From Actinomycetota bacterium (lineage in GTDB: Bacteria; Cyanobacteriota; Vampirovibrionia; Obscuribacterales; Obscuribacteraceae), in the NCBI GenBank assembly GCA_903970355.1, contig CAJCIF010000191.1, positions 1-14,728 of the forward strand: DNA of 14,728 nucleotides, read 5' to 3'. Made by a program: the position numbers and the translations under genes. This document shows, in pieces, positions 6,211 to 12,799 of this stretch (the first letter of the stretch is position 1; every line of letters begins with the position of its first letter). A model generated the notes under the pieces. The model saw nothing but the letters and a program-made list of their open reading frames with translations, did no database searches and was not told the origin of the DNA.

Positions 6211-6785
6211 CTGCGTTCGAAAGTGCCCATCAACTCGCCATGGGCAAGTATGTGTTTTTCAACTTCTTTGAGAAGAGTTCGTCGCGATGGCGGTTTGCGG
6301 AACTTCAGCTTTTCATTGAGAGCAAAGATTTGGAAGTGGTATCTATGAACGCCATGACCGGCAAACGGCGAAGGACCGTGATACCAGGTTCTGCCAAAAG
6401 TATTGAGCCCCATGCGAAGACAGTTAGGTGTTGTCTGCCCATGTTTGTGCTCAGAAAGGGCGCCTTCAGGCAGCGATGAAACGGTTGGATCTATTCCGAA
6501 GGCAATAGCATGAACGAACGGAGCCGGAAGAGGAGCATCAGCATCTTCAACTAGAATGGCAATCTCGCGAGTGTCATTGGGCAGATTGGCCCAGGTTAAA
6601 GGCGGTGATACGTTATCTCCGCTTGCCGTGTAGTTTACCGGCAGGGTTTGGTTGTCCTGGAAGGCATTGCTTGAAAGATTGATTGTTTTCGGGGCTTTGG
6701 CAAGACGAGGTCTGCGACAGGCCAATTTCGCTTCACCGGCATGCAGGAAACGAATCATACGACCGAACTTAACCGCTTGTACCAT
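6207..6785 (-). CDS. YbhB/YbcL-like PEBP (Raf-kinase-inhibitor-like) protein
   Basis: A 192-aa phosphatidylethanolamine-binding-protein family member; these small beta-fold proteins bind anionic ligands, and bacterial roles are poorly known. From the Met at 6785, an N-terminal stretch (IRFLHAGEAKLACRRPRLAK) matches the RAGExxLAW-type lead seen in some bacterial relatives, and the core begins at about residue 36 (INLSSNAFQDNQTLP). Ligand-pocket blocks are VSPPLTW, EDADAPLP with VHAIAFGI, WYHGPSPFAGHGVHRYHFQIFAL and the closing helix. The frame stays open to a TTG at 6881, giving a hydrophobic stretch (WWRLLIISIAGYCC) that could be a signal, but the family alignment favours 6785. It follows the Ser/Thr kinase gene on the same strand by 116 bases; a functional tie with that kinase, by analogy with RKIP and Raf, is tempting but unsupported. 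Confidence 0.85.
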   Translation of the reverse strand: MVQAVKFGRMIRFLHAGEAKLACRRPRLAKAPKTINLSSNAFQDNQTLPVNYTASGDNVSPPLTWANLPNDTREIAILVEDADAPLPAPFVHAIAFGIDPTVSSLPEGALSEHKHGQTTPNCLRMGLNTFGRTWYHGPSPFAGHGVHRYHFQIFALNEKLKFRKPPSRRTLLKEVEKHILAHGELMGTFERS

Positions 6786-6806
6786 AAAAAGCCCCCGGGG
6801 TGGAGG
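6786..6806 (-). promoter_or_regulatory. GC-rich hairpin plus T5 run abutting the PEBP start
   Basis: On the minus strand AGCACCTC can pair with GGGGGCT (one bulged A, one U-G pair), and a TTTTT run follows directly before the ATG at 6785. It resembles a terminator and would also bury the G-rich stretch that is the only ribosome-site candidate. It could act as an attenuator, a translation block, or end the kinase transcript. Confidence 0.35.
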
Positions 6807-6901
6807 TGCTGGTTTATTCTGCTTACAGCAGTAACCGGCGATTGAAATAATGAGCAGGCGCCACCATTTATAGTACCGCAACTGCGCTGGAAAAACCTTA
6901 T

Positions 6902-7978
6902 CTACTTTTCAAAAGGGGATCTGCGCCTTTTTTGGAAAGGATCCCAGCTCGGCAGCATTCTTTGACCCCAGGATTCTCGGGGATTTTGACGCTGCGACAC
7001 TTCCGCTTGCAGCTCATCGAGAGCTTCACCGAGCTGTTTCATTGTTTGAAAGCGATCGGCCGGTTCTTTTGAAAGGGATTTTTCAACCAATACTTTTGCT
7101 TGGAAAGCGGTCGCCGCATCTACATCCGGAAGCGTCAGCGGCAATGGCGGTGACGATACCTGTTTGCGCATAGTATCAAGCGGATTCGCTCCTTTAATCG
7201 GCACAACACCAGTGAGCGTTTCGTAAATTAGACAACCAAGACCATAAATGTCCGAACGTTCGTCGATTGTTCGGCCCAGGCACTGCTCTGGACTCATGTA
7301 TGGTGGACTACCAAATACTTCTCCGGTTCCTGTAATTGTGTCGCCCTCTGTCACTTTCAGCTTCACCAAACCGAAATCGCAGACCTTCGTTACGACGCCA
7401 TCAACGGTCGGAATTACCATAAAATTACTCGGTTTGACGTCCCGGTGATAAATGCCAAGCCTATGTGCTGCACCCAAACCGGCACAGGCTTGACGGAAAA
7501 TCGGCAAGCTTTCAATTAAGGGAATTTTGCCTTTTTCGCGAATCAACTGCGAAAGAGAAGGTCCTTCAACGTACTCCATGACCAAATAGGCTTGATCCTG
7601 CCAGACGCCAAAGTCGTAAACCGTGATCGAATTAGGATGATCGATACGTGATGCCGCTTTCGCCTCGAGCTGAAAACGCCTCAAACTGGGTCCTTCATTG
7701 GCCAGATGAGGGAGCAACATCTTCACAGCAACGACACGTTGTGTGGAAAGCTGAGTCGCTTTGTAGACCGAACCCATCCCGCCTGTGCCACAAAGCTCAA
7801 GCAGCTCATACTTCTTATCGACCGTCTGACCGACGTATTGGGAAACGGTTGCTTTCCAACCAAATTGACTGTTCTCGAGCGGCGCTTGCACAATATCAGG
7901 CGAAGTCGGTACATCAGGAGATACAGGTGCGTTCTCCTTTATTTTTTGTCCCGAACCACTGTCGCTCTTAACCGGCAT
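6902..7978 (-). CDS. Hanks-type serine/threonine protein kinase
   Basis: A 358-aa soluble protein kinase of the PknB/PKN2 type that phosphorylates Ser/Thr on proteins. Numbered from the Met at 7978, the catalytic domain spans about 56-325: glycine loop GTGGMG (64-69), ATP lysine K86 in AVKML, helix-C E105, catalytic loop HRDVKPSN (178-185) with D180, DFG (201-203) and activation-segment end GSPPYMSPEQ (223-232). All are present, so it should be active; HRD marks it as an RD kinase likely activated by loop phosphorylation. The N-terminal 40 residues are Pro/Ser-rich and the last 30 basic. There is no transmembrane segment or extracellular sensor, unlike PknB itself. A GTG at 8002 would add 8 residues; neither start has a strong ribosome site. 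A PEBP gene follows it, and the secreted-protein gene is divergent. Confidence 0.95.
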   Translation of the reverse strand: MPVKSDSGSGQKIKENAPVSPDVPTSPDIVQAPLENSQFGWKATVSQYVGQTVDKKYELLELCGTGGMGSVYKATQLSTQRVVAVKMLLPHLANEGPSLRRFQLEAKAASRIDHPNSITVYDFGVWQDQAYLVMEYVEGPSLSQLIREKGKIPLIESLPIFRQACAGLGAAHRLGIYHRDVKPSNFMVIPTVDGVVTKVCDFGLVKLKVTEGDTITGTGEVFGSPPYMSPEQCLGRTIDERSDIYGLGCLIYETLTGVVPIKGANPLDTMRKQVSSPPLPLTLPDVDAATAFQAKVLVEKSLSKEPADRFQTMKQLGEALDELQAEVSQRQNPRESWGQRMLPSWDPFQKRRRSPFEK

Positions 7979-8080
7979 AAAAATCAGAACCCTTAGACGC
8001 ACTCATCAGGCAACCTGCTTTGTATACTTACCCTTTTCAAGAGGAAACGAAAATCCGGTATTCTTCCCGGTTAAGGAGGT

Positions 8081-8098
8081 CAATCCATAATTGGATTG
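8081..8098. promoter_or_regulatory. Inverted repeat in the divergent kinase/secreted-protein gap
   Basis: CAATCCA-TAAT-TGGATTG is a perfect 7-base-pair inverted repeat with a 4-base loop. As DNA it could be an operator between divergent genes. As plus-strand RNA it would form a hairpin immediately after the consensus Shine-Dalgarno at 8073-8080 and involve the TTG at 8091. Confidence 0.4.
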
Positions 8099-8171
8099 GG
8101 GTAAAAAAGCACATAGGCGTGAGTTCTCCGCCTTGGACATGTTACGTATTTTAGTCGGCTGTGCAAATTAA
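8091..8171 (+). CDS. Possible 26-residue leader peptide
   Basis: AAGGAGGT (8073-8080) is a full anti-16S match with no known gene start beside it. Ten bases downstream a TTG opens a short frame (DWGKKAHRREFSALDMLR and so on) ending at TAA 8169-8171. It overlaps the GTG start of the secreted-protein gene at 8161 by 11 bases. That gene has no ribosome site of its own, so translational coupling through this peptide is an attractive reading. The peptide is basic, with no recognised motif. TTG start, length and the hairpin over the start codon make it uncertain; the site could instead be a chance match or belong to a regulatory RNA. Confidence 0.3.
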   Translation: MDWGKKAHRREFSALDMLRILVGCAN

Positions 8172-8928
8172 AATTTTCGCCATTACAGTTTATACGTCGC
8201 TTCTGCTTTTAAGCATGGGCAATTTTGCATTGGGTCAAAACGCTGAAAATGCTGCTCCAGAGGCTGATACGGAAAATCCAGCCTGGGCAAATCCTGCCCC
8301 TCCAGATGCTGATAGTCCTTTGCTGAATGTGTTGCAAGTGATCTCAGGAAAACCACAAGGTTTAAAGACAACCACACTTTTGCAAGGTGTAACCGAAGTG
8401 AAGCGAACGGCATCCGGTATTGCTTTTGTACGCTGTGATCAGGCCGTATTGGAATGCGATCAAAACACTAAATGTGGTGCCAAAATTTTTGCAGATTGGG
8501 AGAAATCTGCAGTGAAAGCGAATAAAAATGTCGGGCCGGAAGCGGCCAATTTTATAAGAGGCTTAACGTCGATCAGATCCTCTGGACATACCGTTCTAGT
8601 TGAGCGAAACTCACAGGATTGCGAAATATCGTTTAACAGCGAACAAAAGCAAAAATCAATCAGATTGAAATCGGTGCATCTTTCGCGACTTTCCTTCACC
8701 GTGGAAAAAGAAAAAGACCAACTCTGGATAAAGCATGTACGGGGAGTTGAGGCTGTGGTGAATAACGGCAAACTGCAGATACCGTTTCAATTGAAGGAAT
8801 TCTCGCGATGCAAAAATAATGATGGCCAAACAGTATTAACTTTTGGAGTAATGCCGACGATTCTTTTGCCTTTTCGTGCGTTACTAATAGTGCCTGAATC
8901 TTTTCGTTTTTCCCTTGTCGTAAAATAA
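8161..8928 (+). CDS. Secreted protein of unknown function
   Basis: A 255-aa protein of no recognised family. Residues 1-25 form a standard signal peptide (basic MQIK, hydrophobic core, cleavage near ALG-QN), followed by an Ala/Pro/Glu-rich linker to about residue 52. The rest is a mixed alpha/beta domain with five cysteines (92, 99, 105, 154, 217), the first three close together. Many short beta-like stretches occur near the end (TVLTFGV, PTILLPF, FRFSLVV). No catalytic motif is apparent. The start is fixed at GTG 8161 because an in-frame TAG lies at 8152-8154 and the signal peptide needs the whole N-terminus. There is no ribosome site; see the leader peptide upstream. A Sel1-repeat gene follows after five bases, so the two form an operon. 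The protein is probably periplasmic or extracellular. Confidence 0.75.
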   Translation: MQIKIFAITVYTSLLLLSMGNFALGQNAENAAPEADTENPAWANPAPPDADSPLLNVLQVISGKPQGLKTTTLLQGVTEVKRTASGIAFVRCDQAVLECDQNTKCGAKIFADWEKSAVKANKNVGPEAANFIRGLTSIRSSGHTVLVERNSQDCEISFNSEQKQKSIRLKSVHLSRLSFTVEKEKDQLWIKHVRGVEAVVNNGKLQIPFQLKEFSRCKNNDGQTVLTFGVMPTILLPFRALLIVPESFRFSLVVK

Positions 8929-8933
8929 GATCA

Positions 8934-9845
8934 GTGAAGCTAAGTGTAGTGGCAAATTTCATAAATTCGATCTTGCATCCTTCTCAGGATCGCGAGCAAG
9001 GCGTGTGCGATCAAATTCGCTGCGGCATAAATGCCCTGGAGGCTGGCGACTCTTATGCAGCCCTCAACTATCTCAAACCGATTGCCACTGCCGGTGATGC
9101 TTTTGCACAGACTCTCGTTGGTGCTACTTATCGCGAACTCGTCACTCTTCCGCACAATTACGATGAAGCGGTGAAATGGTTCGGAATGGCAGCTGCTCAG
9201 AACTTCCCGCTCGCCCAGCTCAATTTGGGACTAATGTATTTACATGGTCTGGGAGTTGCTACCAACTATGAAACGGCCATGAGCTGGTTGGCTCTTGCTT
9301 CTTCTCTGGGCAATGCTCAGGCTGAATATGAGCTCGGTGAGATATTTTCGCGCGGTTATCTGGGCACGCCAAACTATCAAGAAGCGGCGCGCTGGTACAC
9401 GGCCGCCGCCAATAAAGAATATTTGCCAGCTATAAACACTCTGGCCCGCATGCATCTTGCTGGCGCAGGCGTACCTCAAGACAGTCGTGCTGCACTTTCT
9501 CTCTGGGGTCGCGCCGCCCGGTACGACGATATGGACGCCTTATTGTCGTTAGCCGACTGGCATTACGAAAACGGTGAAGAAATTCAAGACTATTCAGAAG
9601 CTGTCAAATATTACCAGCGCGCCGCAAAGCTCGGTAATGGCTATGCTCAAAGCAAACTCGGTCACATGTACCTGTACGGCAAAGGTTTGTACGAGAATGA
9701 GAAGAAAGCGATCAAACTCCTTAAAGCAGCCGCGGAAAACGGTGATACATACGCAGCCGAGACCCTTGAAGAAATCAGTCGCAATAAGATAATGGACCGA
9801 AAGAACCAAGATCTGGTTACTCGGCAGCCCCACGTTCCCATCTAG
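8934..9845 (+). CDS. Sel1-like repeat protein (cytoplasmic)
   Basis: A 303-aa helical scaffold protein. Six consecutive Sel1/TPR-like units of about 36 residues occupy roughly 55-270; the clearest are PLAQLNLGLMYLHGLGVATNY (from 92) and GYAQSKLGHMYLYGKGLYEN (from 236). Each has the A-x-x-x-L-G-x-x-Y-x-x-G core and a W/Y-x-x-A-A end. Such proteins mediate protein-protein contacts. No signal peptide or membrane segment is visible, unlike the secreted Sel1 protein at 12800-13576. The start is GTG at 8934 with only a weak AAGA upstream, five bases after the preceding stop. The last codons (VPI and stop) belong to the left edge of a tandem duplication, so the C-terminus may have been reshaped by it. 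Confidence 0.9.
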   Translation: MKLSVVANFINSILHPSQDREQGVCDQIRCGINALEAGDSYAALNYLKPIATAGDAFAQTLVGATYRELVTLPHNYDEAVKWFGMAAAQNFPLAQLNLGLMYLHGLGVATNYETAMSWLALASSLGNAQAEYELGEIFSRGYLGTPNYQEAARWYTAAANKEYLPAINTLARMHLAGAGVPQDSRAALSLWGRAARYDDMDALLSLADWHYENGEEIQDYSEAVKYYQRAAKLGNGYAQSKLGHMYLYGKGLYENEKKAIKLLKAAAENGDTYAAETLEEISRNKIMDRKNQDLVTRQPHVPI

Positions 9846-9972
9846 TTATCCCAGTCTAGTCACTCCCACCTAACCATCCCCTCTAGCCATTTATTGGTTA
9901 GACCGAAATTTGATCTTATTTCAGAACTTGGCATCAACCGCTTTTGGGTTCGCAGCCATGCCATCTGACATA
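9834..9972. repeat. Tandem duplication, copy 1 (139 bases)
   Basis: This block is repeated immediately as 9973-10098. It starts with GTTCCCATCTAG, the final codons and stop of the Sel1 gene. A run of short units follows (CTAGTTATCCCAGT, CTAGTCACTCCCAC, CTAACCATCCCCT, CTAGCCAT), then a conserved tail ending GCCATGCCATCTGACATA. Relative to copy 2 it has one extra 13-base unit and a handful of point differences. It encodes nothing beyond the Sel1 end. Confidence 0.9.
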
Positions 9973-10098
9973 GTTCCCTTCTAGTTATCCCAGTCTAGCC
10001 AATCCCACCTAGCCATTTATTGGATAGACCGAAATTTGAGCTTATTTCAGAACTTGCCATCAACCGCTTTGGGGTTCGCAGCCATGCCATCTGACATA
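9973..10098. repeat. Tandem duplication, copy 2 (126 bases)
   Basis: Abuts copy 1 exactly and begins GTTCCCTTCTAG. It carries three CTAG units (CTAGTTATCCCAGT, CTAGCCAATCCCAC, CTAGCCAT) instead of four. The tail from TTTATTGG to CTGACATA is nearly identical to copy 1, differing at only a few bases. No open frame, terminal inverted repeat or transposase is associated with it. Confidence 0.9.
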
Positions 10099-10295
10099 TG
10101 AACAAACCAGAAACGGCCACTCGCCTCGGAATTAACTTGCTAAGAGACCAGCACCCAGCCTTAACGTAAAGGTGTTCTTTCTTTTTTCTTTAGCTTTCGG
10201 GGTCAATTATCTAGCGTACTTTGTTCGTTCGCCATTACTTGCGCGCACCGTAACAGCGGCGCAGATTTTGTCCCCTCACAATCACCGCCTCGAAC
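10099..10295. other. Gene-free stretch after the duplication
   Basis: No gene is supported. A short CCTT-AACGTA-AAGG hairpin (10159-10172) is followed by a strongly T-rich tract (10174-10201). This could be a weak terminator for the Sel1 operon, although the stem is only four base pairs. The rest, to the palindrome at 10296, shows no clear structure and should hold the promoter of the small gene at 10331. Confidence 0.4.
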
Positions 10296-10310
10296 TTGAC
10301 TATTAGTCAA
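10296..10310. promoter_or_regulatory. Perfect palindrome, operator-like
   Basis: TTGACTA-T-TAGTCAA is a perfect inverted repeat with a one-base centre, ending 20 bases before the ATG at 10331. Its left arm resembles a -35 box, but no -10 fits downstream of it. Size and position suit the binding site of a dimeric repressor; the cognate regulator is not in this window. Confidence 0.5.
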
Positions 10311-10330
10311 CATTGAAATGGAGCATTCAC

Positions 10331-10651
10331 ATGAAACGCTTGTTGAATTGGTTTGGAAAATTGTTTGAACCGCTGCCGGAACCGGAAACAGAATTCGAAA
10401 AGCAAGTCCGACTCTACTGCGCCGCCGTCGACTCACTCTGTGCCACATTGGGTGTTACACCGAGTAAATCGGGGCCCCGAGAAGTTCCGAAGCGCCGATA
10501 CACAATAGATGACATAGAAGCACTCGTTGCTGAAGCCTGCGCGTCATCGGCACGGCTGCTTAGCAAGCACACGTTCGTACCGTTAACGGTAAACGTACCT
10601 GCTGTGGCAACCGAAATTCCTTCTCCGCGGCACTTTAAGGCGGCGGCATAA
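10331..10651 (+). CDS. Small orphan protein, unknown function
   Basis: A 106-aa protein of no recognised family. The N-terminus is an amphipathic basic segment (MKRLLNWFGKLFEPLPEP) followed by an acidic Pro/Glu linker, then a helical region (EKQVRLYCAAVDSLCATLG). A second helix, YTIDDIEALVAEACASSARL (about 61-80), precedes a Pro-rich end. Three cysteines are present. The ATG at 10331 is supported by TGGAG 7 bases upstream; a TTG at 10313 would add six residues and destroy that spacing. It forms its own transcription unit, with a palindromic operator-like site just before it and a structured terminator after it. The amphipathic start could associate with membranes, which is inference. Codon patterns look ordinary and the frame is intact, so it is likely real. 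Confidence 0.6.
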   Translation: MKRLLNWFGKLFEPLPEPETEFEKQVRLYCAAVDSLCATLGVTPSKSGPREVPKRRYTIDDIEALVAEACASSARLLSKHTFVPLTVNVPAVATEIPSPRHFKAAA

Positions 10652-10667
10652 AGATTTGGCAAGGCTC

Positions 10668-10776
10668 AAGGAGGTTCCAATAGACCCAATAGTGAGAGCA
10701 AGTCATAGGACGGGCAGCGGTGATCACCTGGTAAAGCTACAAACCAGACAATCGCCCTGCCCGCCTCCTTTTTTTT
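10668..10776 (+). terminator. Elaborate structured RNA ending in a terminator
   Basis: CGGGCAG (10711-10717) pairs with CTGCCCG (10757-10763), GGTGAT (10719-10724) with ATCGCC (10751-10756) and CTGGT (10728-10732) with ACCAG (10743-10747). One bulged C and a CAC/ACA internal loop interrupt the stem, and the apical loop is AAAGCTACAA. Eight Ts follow at 10769-10776. AAGGAGG (10668-10674) is complementary to CCTCCTT (10764-10770), so the whole block can close into a domain of about 105 bases. It terminates the small gene upstream; the size suggests it may also be released as a small RNA. Confidence 0.8.
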
Positions 10777-10790
10777 CATTTCCCAAATAT

Positions 10791-10799
10791 TGCTATATT
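10791..10799 (+). promoter_or_regulatory. Candidate extended -10 promoter
   Basis: TGCTATATT combines the TG extension with a TATATT box, 22 bases before the ATG at 10822 and just after the terminator T-run. No clear -35 is seen, as expected for extended -10 promoters. It would give a leader of about 15-17 bases with no Shine-Dalgarno. Confidence 0.35.
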
Positions 10800-10821
10800 T
10801 TATCGTAGCTCACTAATTGCC

Positions 10822-12798
10822 ATGGCACGTGTATACTTCTTCCGTCTGTCCTTCCGATTCAAGTTTCAAGTGGCGCATCACAATTACTATTTAGTTTCAG
10901 TACTACTGGTGGTGCTTCTCTTTGCTTCGCAAGGAAGCGTCTTCTCGCAAGGTCCCGGGCCAGCCAGACAAAGCGTTACTGTACTTCCTGATTCTGTTCA
11001 ATTCAAAGAGCTTTCGCCCTCCGAACATCTTCAGCGTTCGCAGACATTAGTTTCCAGTGCTGTGCGCTATCTGAATAGCTTGGACAAGAGAATTCAGGCT
11101 AAGGATAATTCGCTCGATCCTGTTGATCTCAGCAATGCCGTCCTGGGACAATTGACCTTGCACAACGATCGGGACAGAGCAGCAATCTTATTGGAAAGAT
11201 TGCTTGCCATCGAGAATACCGACAACCGCTCGACAGATTGCGGAAATTTTCCTCTATTTTTGAATGGCAAACCAAACTACAAAAATTACAACATCATTTC
11301 AGTGGCATTGCCACTCGCTCTTATTGCCCGTACCTACTTCAACAGGTTGCCGGATCAAACAGCCTACCACCTCAAGGCACGTGTTCCATATCTTCTTGCC
11401 GCCTTGCGTCGCACCAAAGTTCCTCCCAATCAAACTTGCCTTTTCCTGGCCCGAAGCATTGATTTGATTCTGCTTGGCGGCATTCAAGACAAAATGGAAT
11501 ATGTTGCGGAAGGACAACGGGATCTCTGGCGCTGGACAATGTTTACGAAGGAGAACGGTATTGCGGAATTCGACAGCCCGCAACTCTATGCTCAAGATCT
11601 CAATGCGTTGCAGTTAGCCTATCGCTATATCAAACAAGATCGATTCAAGACCATTTTGAAAACTGTCCTTGAATATTTTTGGTCTGATATTTGCGCAAAC
11701 TATTTTCCGGGAGCGGGCACTTTGTCCGGACCACACAGCGTCGATTTTGATGTCTTGAGGAGCAATGGCCCGATAGACAATTATTTGTGGTGTGAAGGGC
11801 TGCGTAGTGGGCCTGGTAATGTGCTTTCCGGTGACATTGTTTGCACCGCCCTCATTGAGAGTGGGGATGGTTTTTACCATCCGCCTGGTTCCGTTCTGCG
11901 CATTTCAAATGTGCAAAGGCGCTCCGTACATCAACAATTTTCCAGCAAACAAAGCTCCCGACGTTTCAACTATGTAACCAACGATTATGCAATGGGCTCA
12001 ACATCAGGCATTTACGGTCCTACAGATAAATTGCTCGACATCGAGTTCGCCACTAAAAAGAATTTGCCATCGATCACACTTGTTGCGACAGACAATTTTC
12101 ATGATTTGATTCCAACGGCAAAAAATCTGCCAGAATTCGGTCACCTGCCAACGCAGCATTACTCGGTTCAAATGAACGGTGTTTTGCTCGACTGCGTCAA
12201 AGTAACACCCGATCTTGAGAAAGCTTCTACAAATGTATGCACTAATATCCTTCTTCCTCTGCAGGCAGATTCTATTGCCATTAATGGCAAACAGGTGGAT
12301 TGCAGCAAAACGATCGATCTGCCAGTCAAAGAAAATTCATTGCTCAAGGTTAGCGAAGGACAAGTCGTAGTCTTCATCAGAATTCTAGAAACTTCAGGAC
12401 TGGGAGGGCAGAAGCCTCTAGTCTATCTGCGCATAAATAAAGCAGGGCTTGAAACTAAAACTGCCTCTCTTACAATTGAACACTATCGTGGTGCAGCAAG
12501 AAAATTTCAGAATCAACTCGCTGAAAGCACAATTTTGATAGACATGGATAAATGCCCGAGCAAGGCCGATGCGGACTTTTTAGCGGATGCTACCCGTAAG
12601 GCTGTTTTGAAAAAAGAAATAGACAACCAGAAATGGATTTACCATGTTGAAGTTGGTGACATTGCAATCGGGCTGCGAGTGTGGCTTAACAACGGCAACG
12701 TCGACAACCTGATTATGTCTTCAAAACGCAGTTTTCTCCCGCTCACTTTAAACGCGGCGGATCTTGCTGGTCCAATCTGGTCGACCATTACAAATTGA
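10822..12798 (+). CDS. Large exported protein of an uncharacterised alpha/alpha-toroid family
   Basis: A 658-aa protein with a long basic N-region and a hydrophobic segment at about 23-40 ending VFS-QG, read as a signal peptide or anchor. Residues 70-310 are helical and carry blocks I associate with an uncharacterised family in actinobacteria and fungi, resembling heparinase II/III-type (alpha/alpha) toroids: NFPLFLNGKPNYKNYNIIS (142-160), ENGIAEFDSPQLYAQDLNAL (244-263) and YFPGAGTLSGPHSVDFD (294-310). The remainder is beta-rich (e.g. LLKVSEGQVVVFIRILE), as in lyases whose toroid is followed by beta-sandwiches. A carbohydrate-active role is inference; catalytic residues were not identified. 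The ATG at 10822 has no ribosome site; a GTG at 10870 would give a more compact signal peptide. The gene ends one base from the convergent Sel1 gene. Confidence 0.75.
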   Translation: MARVYFFRLSFRFKFQVAHHNYYLVSVLLVVLLFASQGSVFSQGPGPARQSVTVLPDSVQFKELSPSEHLQRSQTLVSSAVRYLNSLDKRIQAKDNSLDPVDLSNAVLGQLTLHNDRDRAAILLERLLAIENTDNRSTDCGNFPLFLNGKPNYKNYNIISVALPLALIARTYFNRLPDQTAYHLKARVPYLLAALRRTKVPPNQTCLFLARSIDLILLGGIQDKMEYVAEGQRDLWRWTMFTKENGIAEFDSPQLYAQDLNALQLAYRYIKQDRFKTILKTVLEYFWSDICANYFPGAGTLSGPHSVDFDVLRSNGPIDNYLWCEGLRSGPGNVLSGDIVCTALIESGDGFYHPPGSVLRISNVQRRSVHQQFSSKQSSRRFNYVTNDYAMGSTSGIYGPTDKLLDIEFATKKNLPSITLVATDNFHDLIPTAKNLPEFGHLPTQHYSVQMNGVLLDCVKVTPDLEKASTNVCTNILLPLQADSIAINGKQVDCSKTIDLPVKENSLLKVSEGQVVVFIRILETSGLGGQKPLVYLRINKAGLETKTASLTIEHYRGAARKFQNQLAESTILIDMDKCPSKADADFLADATRKAVLKKEIDNQKWIYHVEVGDIAIGLRVWLNNGNVDNLIMSSKRSFLPLTLNAADLAGPIWSTITN

Positions 12799-12799
12799 C

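Noticed and set aside
7648..7996. Plus-strand frames opposite the Ser/Thr kinase
   Set aside because: Antisense shadows of a strongly conserved kinase; no recognisable protein features.
9834..10098. CRISPR array or insertion sequence
   Set aside because: There are just two long copies in direct abutment with no spacers, no cas genes, no terminal inverted repeats and no transposase.
11238..11467. Short overlapping plus-strand frames inside the exported protein gene
   Set aside because: Out-of-frame readings of an intact 658-codon gene.
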